NCBI GenBank assembly: GCA_001780385.1
Contig: MFGW01000171.1
Location: 2,915-8,965 of the forward strand
DNA: 6,051 nt
Direction: 5' to 3'
Origin: Candidatus Fischerbacteria bacterium RBG_13_37_8
GTDB taxonomy: Bacteria; Acidobacteriota; HRBIN11; MFGW01
Both the position numbers and the translations under genes were made by a program. The first letter of the stretch is position 1. Each line of letters opens with the position of its first letter. The notes beneath the pieces are model-generated. The model did no database searches. It was not told the origin of the DNA and worked only from the letters and a program-made list of their open reading frames with translations. Shown piece after piece: positions 1-3,895 of this stretch.

Positions 1-3000
1 CAGGGAGAGAATGAAGCCGGTCGTTCATTGCCATTCGAATCCTTGCCATATGAACCTTCGTAATGATCATTTGCCGGAACAAGGAGAAAATAATAACTGC
101 TGGATAATTGCGGGGTAGTGTAAGATGTGCCGGTGACGCAACATTGCAGAGGAGAATAACTATAGCTAGAAAATGGCAAATAGCCACGATATATATTCAT
201 GCAGGAGACAATGCAGGTGCCTGCTGGGTAGGTCCAATTCATGATGAGGTTGGTATCGCTTTTGCCGATGGTGAAATTATTAAGAATTCTGCCGGGATAC
301 TCCGTACTATAATAACACATGTTACATTCCCAGTTGGCTGCAGTGATTTCGATGTTGTCGACTGCAAAACCAAGGTAATTATTAGAGACGCCGTCAACAG
401 TATCAAATCGAAATCTCAGGTAGATATTTTGTCCAGCCCATGAAGCAAGTGAGACAGGTCCTGCAGAAGTCCATGAAGGTTGCTGTATGCCAGCCCAACT
501 CCATACCTGGGTCCAGGTTGAACCGTTGGGTGATACGTATGCGTAGGCAATATCGTAGTAAGAAAGACCTTCATTCCCATCCACAAACATAAAGTTAAAT
601 TCAGAGTTAGCTGATATTCCGGGGACAGGAGTAATTTTATCGAGGTTCCCGCTATTGGCAGCACCAGTGTTATAGGTGCAGGTAGAATCCTGACCGTAAT
701 AGGCAACAGTGGCAGATGAGGGGTAAGGTTCTTCCATGCATGATTGTGCAGATTCGGTAGTAAGATGCCATAATCCGGTTATTGTCCAATCTGCTGAGCC
801 AGATTCCCATGTTTCGGTGAACACTGGTACTGGGGAACCTAATTGTCCGACGGTGTGTGAGAAGCTGCTTGTAGCATTGCCTTCCATATATGTTAAATTC
901 AGGTCAAATGAGATTTCATCGCTGCAGGTGAATGAATTGCTTACCAGGTAAGTATAATGTGGAGGATTGCAGGAAGATGTAGTTCCAGGAGTGGGCAGAT
1001 TTGGGAAGAATGCATTATTGTCAAGAATAAATACTTCAGGAGTAGCAGTTGAAAGAATACCGTCAATATTTGTTATTCCTCCTGTGCCATCATTTATAAT
1101 GGTAATATCCGTGGTGATAGTTTCACCCGGGTCAATGACGCCGTTATTATCACCGGGACCGCCGTAGGGGCAGTAATCCGTTCTTGTATCACTCAGGTAA
1201 ATAGCATGCGGGCCGGGCGCTGGTGTAGCCGAAGCGCAATTACTGAGTGGTCCGAGGCAGGCAGTATTATTTCCTACTGGCATAATGGTGTAATAATATG
1301 TTCTTCCATTCAATGCTTGTGTGTCGGTATAGGCAGTTGCGGACACGGTTGCAATTTTTACTTTGCCGAAATCACAGCCTTTTACACCTTCAGTTCTCAT
1401 AATATAATATTGTGCAGCGCCTGCTACTGCAGTCCATGAGAGTTCGACGCTATTATTGCTGGGTGTAGCTGCAAGTATAGGTGATGCGGATGGCCCTGCA
1501 GAGCAACCATTATTTTGTGGTGCAGGAGTGGTGCAGGCAATATTATGCCGGTTGAAAGCAGAATATATAGCGGTCATGTGTGGTGTTCCATTGTTTATAT
1601 TACCGTCATCGTCGTCCACTGCAATCCAGTTAGGGTAGGCATTGTTTGCACCACATGCACTCGTGGTACTCGGGCAGGTGCAGGTATACCAGGCGATGAC
1701 ATTATTATGACCCTGGTGTGCTATTTTATCTGCGAGAGTGAAAGCAGTTTGTTTATCGTAATTAAATGGAGCAGATTGCAAGTCACGTGCTGCCAAATCC
1801 CAGCCTGCTTGTGCAGGAGGGACACCTTCACAATGCGTTTCTTTTCCGCAGGGAGTACCTAGGCCTGAACCGCAAAGTGAACATGCATAGTTTTGCGGTG
1901 TATCCGGATCGGGATCAGCATGTTTCTCGTAATCAATTTCTCTAAGTCCCGTGCAGTTTATACAACATTCTGAACTATTATAACCACTGCAATTATAACC
2001 GAATGAAACTCCGGGATTAGAAGGACAGCTTGTCCATTGACCACAGCCTCTATTGTATGTCCACCAGAAACCCCTGCCAATGCAAGATTCATGAAGTCTC
2101 ATTGCGGCATTAAGATCAGCAATAGATTCACCCGGTTGACTAATCATTGGTTGACCATCATTGACATCAACTCCGTGCGCCCACTCATGGTCAAACAGGG
2201 CAGCAATTTCTCCTGTATTGCGGCACCCGCCTCCGGAGCGGTAAAAATTGATTTGATTGCCAGTCCAATAACCGCCGCATGTTGCATTGATATTCACATT
2301 GCAGACGTAATAACTATCAAGCCATGCCAGGTTAAGCCAACTGCGGACTTGCCTGTTCATATGCATTACTTCCATAACACAAGAGCGACCGGCGAAAGTG
2401 GAGGAATGTCCCGGTTCAGTAGCACAATCATGCTGTCCATTCGTTCCTCCCATAATAACATCACCCGTATCTGAGCATTCGTTGACTGCCATGCAATTAT
2501 CAGTTCCAAGAACGACGTATTGTCCATCGAGACTTGTACATGTAGTTCCACTGGAGTAATCATACATCCCGCCATAATTTGTGACACCTTGTGTGGTTTG
2601 CATATAAGTAGCGGGAATGTTCACATCAGCGCACCCATCGGGACAACATTCGTCATCGCTCACCGGGTAAATGGAACCGACCACTTTCTTTATTGCATAC
2701 TGGTTAGTATCGAGAAATTGAAGTATTCTTCCGCTATGAACATCCACGAGCATTTCCCAGGTGTTAGCATAATCTTCCCTAGTGAATGTGAATGCCCATG
2801 CTAATGCGTATTCATACCCTTTGCCTATTGTGCCATCCCATTGAGGCGCAAGTGGAATGAATTCAAGATGCGGTCTTGTCATGAATCTATCACTTGCTAA
2901 TTGACCGCCAATCAAGTTGAATCCGGTTTGGAGCGCCTGTTCCTTGTTTATTGTGGGTGCTGTATTGAGATTCACATCGCCCCATTTATCCGTACCCCAC

Positions 3001-3584
3001 AGCACTAGATTGCCGTGATTTATTGCGAAGCTTATGGCTGCATCACGCACAGGAATATCATTGATCTTCCGTTCTATGCGCACATGCCAGAGGTAATCAG
3101 CAGGATGTGTTGCCCGTACAGCTCCAATTTCGTGCATATCAATATTGAGCAGGTCAGCATGTTTGCCGAGAAATTGAAGCACTACTGCCGCAACAACTTC
3201 AGTAGTAATCCCTTCCACTTTATATCCGAGGTTACTTGAGACCGTTTCGAGTGTGATGTTATTGCCTTCACCACTTCCCGGAATTATGGGATATGTATAC
3301 ATCAACGAAACAGCTCTGCCTGAGCGTGGATCAATGTATACATGCGCATTGTTATGTTCAGCAAGGAAATTTTTCCAGAACTGCGCATTCGGCAATTGTT
3401 CGATTACTTTCGCAAGGGGTTCCTGAGTTGAGCTGATGTACATTTCATTGACTTGGAATTCTTTTGCTTCCAGTGCATTTTTTTCTGTTCGTTCCTTAAA
3501 ACTATACACCATGTTTATGCATAAGAATACGAAGATGCACAAAAATAGTGTGCATAAAATAGAGGAACCCGATACCTTTTTCAT
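1..3584 (-). CDS. Secreted multidomain zinc metalloprotease (M4/M36-like gluzincin), paralogue 1; 3' end cut by window
   Basis: I translated 1194 codons from ATG at 3584 to the window edge without a stop or frameshift. Residues 1-28 look like a Sec signal peptide. About 75-300 resemble an FTP/PepSY propeptide, ending in WEMLVDVHSGRIL, typical of thermolysin and fungalysin precursors. The catalytic domain (about 303-695) has H466-E-W-A-H470 and then E486-S-I-A-D490, giving the usual gluzincin zinc ligands H466, H470 and E486 with E467 as catalytic base. H669 in NNGTPHM is a candidate active-site histidine. An FnIII domain follows (699-788), then a CARDB-like domain from about 805 (GDNNGVIDPGE at 811-821), a jelly-roll-like domain (922-1081) and a conserved C-terminal domain (from 1095). 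The likely role is extracellular protein degradation after propeptide removal. Paralogue 2 predicts about 10 missing C-terminal residues. The start is fixed by AGGAGG five bases upstream and the signal peptide. The metalloprotease class is secure; the exact MEROPS family is not. Confidence 0.9.
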   Translation of the reverse strand, partial: MKKVSGSSILCTLFLCIFVFLCINMVYSFKERTEKNALEAKEFQVNEMYISSTQEPLAKVIEQLPNAQFWKNFLAEHNNAHVYIDPRSGRAVSLMYTYPIIPGSGEGNNITLETVSSNLGYKVEGITTEVVAAVVLQFLGKHADLLNIDMHEIGAVRATHPADYLWHVRIERKINDIPVRDAAISFAINHGNLVLWGTDKWGDVNLNTAPTINKEQALQTGFNLIGGQLASDRFMTRPHLEFIPLAPQWDGTIGKGYEYALAWAFTFTREDYANTWEMLVDVHSGRILQFLDTNQYAIKKVVGSIYPVSDDECCPDGCADVNIPATYMQTTQGVTNYGGMYDYSSGTTCTSLDGQYVVLGTDNCMAVNECSDTGDVIMGGTNGQHDCATEPGHSSTFAGRSCVMEVMHMNRQVRSWLNLAWLDSYYVCNVNINATCGGYWTGNQINFYRSGGGCRNTGEIAALFDHEWAHGVDVNDGQPMISQPGESIADLNAAMRLHESCIGRGFWWTYNRGCGQWTSCPSNPGVSFGYNCSGYNSSECCINCTGLREIDYEKHADPDPDTPQNYACSLCGSGLGTPCGKETHCEGVPPAQAGWDLAARDLQSAPFNYDKQTAFTLADKIAHQGHNNVIAWYTCTCPSTTSACGANNAYPNWIAVDDDDGNINNGTPHMTAIYSAFNRHNIACTTPAPQNNGCSAGPSASPILAATPSNNSVELSWTAVAGAAQYYIMRTEGVKGCDFGKVKIATVSATAYTDTQALNGRTYYYTIMPVGNNTACLGPLSNCASATPAPGPHAIYLSDTRTDYCPYGGPGDNNGVIDPGETITTDITIINDGTGGITNIDGILSTATPEVFILDNNAFFPNLPTPGTTSSCNPPHYTYLVSNSFTCSDEISFDLNLTYMEGNATSSFSHTVGQLGSPVPVFTETWESGSADWTITGLWHLTTESAQSCMEEPYPSSATVAYYGQDSTCTYNTGAANSGNLDKITPVPGISANSEFNFMFVDGNEGLSYYDIAYAYVSPNGSTWTQVWSWAGIQQPSWTSAGPVSLASWAGQNIYLRFRFDTVDGVSNNYLGFAVDNIEITAANWECNMCYYSTEYPGRILNNFTIGKSDTNLIMNWTYPAGTCIVSCMNIYRGYLPFSSYSYSPLQCCVTGTSYTTPQLSSSYYFLLVPANDHYEGSYGKDSNGNERPASFSP
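3..302 (-). repeat. Duplicated block B: conserved C-terminal domain, copy in paralogue 1
   Basis: Residues 1095-1194 (from EYPGRILNN) align ungapped to 3929-4228, roughly 70% identical by hand count. The central PLQCCVTGTSYTTPQLS is identical, as is DSNGNERP near the end. The domain looks like a second small FnIII-like fold (NLIMNW, then NIYRG, then SYYFLLVPAND). Four Cys are shared (TC, SC/TC, QCC). Confidence 0.85.
303..1220 (-). other. Variable accessory region of paralogue 1 (CARDB-like plus jelly-roll-like)
   Basis: Residues 789-1094. The first half has GDNNGVIDPGETITTDITIINDG, a pattern I associate with CARDB-type adhesion domains in secreted proteins (the 20-residue core is at 811-830). 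The second half, from FTETWESGSADWTITGLWHL (922) to FAVDNIEIT (1081), resembles jelly-roll/MAM-like or immune-inhibitor-A accessory domains, including LRFRFDTVDG near the end. These are pattern resemblances, not verified hits. Confidence 0.55.
1221..1490 (-). other. Fibronectin type III domain, paralogue 1
   Basis: Residues 699-788 carry the FnIII pattern: VELSWTAV (B strand Trp), a central Tyr-rich strand (AQYYIMRTE), TAYTDTQALNGRTYYYTI (the usual L-x-x-x-x-Y-Y-x) and a closing SNCASATP. In secreted proteases such domains are usually spacers or substrate-binding modules. It aligns without gaps to 5186-5455 in paralogue 2. Confidence 0.8.
1221..2084 (-). repeat. Long duplicated block A, copy in paralogue 1
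   Basis: The 288 codons from C501 (CIGRG) through the FnIII domain align without an indel to 5186-6049. Both copies are exactly 864 nt. All 16 cysteines between residues 501 and 694 are matched. This is a gene duplication, not a mobile repeat. The block probably extends further into the catalytic domain, beyond what the window shows of paralogue 2. Confidence 0.9.
2115..2189 (-). other. Zinc-binding and catalytic motif of paralogue 1 (HEWAH plus ESIAD)
   Basis: FDHEWAHGVD places H466 and H470 as zinc ligands and E467 as general base. PGESIADLNA places E486 as the third ligand, followed by D490, matching the E-x-x-x-D signature of thermolysin-like gluzincins. Fifteen residues separate H470 and E486; thermolysin has nineteen (H146 to E166). 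The motif pair is seen directly; the ligand roles are inferred from the family. Confidence 0.85.
3501..3584 (-). other. Signal peptide of paralogue 1
   Basis: Residues 2-3 are KK, followed by a hydrophobic stretch at about 9-27 (ILCTLFLCIFVFLCINMVY). V26 and S28 would fit positions -3 and -1 of a signal peptidase I site, with the mature propeptide starting at F29. No lipobox ([LVI]-[AS]-[GA]-C) fits, although the core has three cysteines (11, 16, 22). An uncleaved N-terminal anchor is possible. Confidence 0.8.
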
Positions 3585-3589
3585 CTATG

Positions 3590-3595
3590 CCTCCT
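3590..3595 (-). promoter_or_regulatory. Shine-Dalgarno site of paralogue 1
   Basis: The minus strand reads AGGAGG-CATAG-ATG, a consensus anti-16S match five bases before the start codon at 3584. It decides the start: the next downstream ATG in frame (M25) lies inside the signal peptide. A palindromic repeat ends about ten bases upstream. Confidence 0.85.
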
Positions 3596-3605
3596 TTATC
3601 ATTCT

Positions 3606-3635
3606 TTGCGAGCACACCGAAGGTGTGCGTGGCAA
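3606..3635. repeat. Hairpin 1 of left arm
   Basis: A perfect 7-bp stem GCACACC/GGTGTGC (3612-3618 and 3622-3628) has a three-base loop GAA. It is enclosed by an outer TTGC/GCAA pairing (3606-3609 with 3632-3635). In the transcript of paralogue 1 it sits about ten bases upstream of the Shine-Dalgarno site. Confidence 0.75.
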
Positions 3636-3661
3636 TTCCTGACGCGCTTATAAGTAGCATT

Positions 3662-3687
3662 GTAGGAGCAGGCCCGCGTGTCTGCCC
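3662..3687 (+). repeat. GTAGG-type palindromic element, left arm
   Basis: This 26-nt element starts GTAGGAGCAGG and ends CTGCCC. GCAG (3668-3671) pairs with CTGC (3682-3685). It resembles the dispersed GTAGGGGCG...CGCCC repeats I recall from intergenic regions of many environmental bacteria; that recall is unverified. Confidence 0.6.
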
Positions 3688-3706
3688 AATTCAAATTACC
3701 ACGAGA

Positions 3707-3732
3707 GGGCGGATACATAGGTTCGCCCCTAC
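3707..3732 (-). repeat. GTAGG-type palindromic element, right arm
   Basis: On the minus strand it starts GTAGGGGCGAACC and ends CCGCCC. GGGCG (3728-3724) pairs with CGCCC (3711-3707). It is also 26 nt and differs from the left-arm element at nine positions, all transitions; one of these changes an A-T pair to G-C in the stem. Confidence 0.6.
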
Positions 3733-3757
3733 GGTACTTCTTATATCCCGTTTGGGA

Positions 3758-3787
3758 TTGCGTCGTTCTGCTTGGCAGAACTCGCAA
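3758..3787. repeat. Hairpin 1 of right arm
   Basis: A perfect 7-bp stem GTTCTGC/GCAGAAC (3765-3771 and 3775-3781) has a three-base loop and is enclosed by TTGCG/CGCAA (3758-3762 with 3783-3787). It has the same flanks and geometry as the left-arm hairpin, but the stem sequence is different. Confidence 0.75.
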
Positions 3788-3806
3788 AGGATAGTGTTTT
3801 GAACCA

Positions 3807-3849
3807 CAGAGAATACAGAGATTTTTTTTATCATTCTCTGTGCACTCTG
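3807..3849. repeat. CAGAG-type imperfect palindrome downstream of paralogue 2
   Basis: The arms are 3807-3821 (CAGAGAATACAGAGA) and 3835-3849 (TCTCTGTGCACTCTG), pairing at 12 of 15 positions around a 13-nt loop that contains a T8 run. It resembles the ACCACAGAG...CTCTGTG dispersed palindromes seen in many bacterial genomes (recalled, not checked). It lies 47 bases past the stop of paralogue 2. It has no U-run after the stem on either strand, so it is not a classical intrinsic terminator. Confidence 0.65.
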
Positions 3850-3869
3850 CTGCTTTTATCTTCTTATTT

Positions 3870-3883
3870 GCAATCACTATTGC
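3870..3883. repeat. Small stem-loop after paralogue 2
   Basis: GCAAT/ATTGC is a 5-bp stem with a four-base loop, 12 bases after the stop codon. It is weak and not followed by a U-tract on the minus strand. It could be chance; with the nearby CAGAG palindrome it may help end transcription or protect the 3' end. Confidence 0.3.
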
Positions 3884-3895
3884 TAATTTCCTTTT

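Larger units (their letters stand above)
3604..3789. repeat. Composite inverted repeat filling the intergenic spacer
   Basis: Two divergent copies of one approximately 84-nt unit face each other: the left arm reads on the plus strand at 3604-3687, the right arm on the minus strand from 3789 to 3707. A 19-nt centre (3688-3706) separates them. Both arms begin CTTTGCGAG, then have a short hairpin, GCAAT, a linker with TATAAG, GTAGG, a second hairpin and GCCC. By hand they match at about 54 of 83 positions, with a single one-base gap. The layout is that of dispersed palindromic repeats or a small MITE. No target-site duplication is visible at the edges. Confidence 0.75.

Noticed and set aside
108..2804. 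Many plus-strand open frames (for example 108-443, 736-951, 2037-2474, 2520-2804)
   Set aside because: They run antisense to paralogue 1, whose minus-strand frame is uninterrupted and recognisable throughout. Their translations show no domain, signal or ribosome site.
3640..3760. Promoter for paralogue 1 (minus-strand TATAAG and TACAAT as -10 boxes)
   Set aside because: No -35 element at a proper distance; TTGGGC lies 19 bases before TACAAT and matches weakly, and TATAAG is part of the repeat unit in both arms.
3604..3789. CRISPR array or insertion sequence
   Set aside because: There are only two inverted, divergent units rather than regular direct repeats with spacers, and no transposase frame is present.
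3587..3802. Plus-strand 71-codon open frame in the spacer
   Set aside because: It starts on the complement of the Shine-Dalgarno region and reads through the inverted repeats; nothing supports translation.
3599..3877. Minus-strand 92-codon open frame in the spacer
   Set aside because: It consists almost wholly of the palindromic repeats, has no convincing ribosome site, and its product shows no known pattern.
3807..3895. Intrinsic terminator for paralogue 2
   Set aside because: Two stem-loops exist after the stop, but neither is followed by a U-run on the minus strand; the T8/A8 tract lies in the loop of the palindrome.
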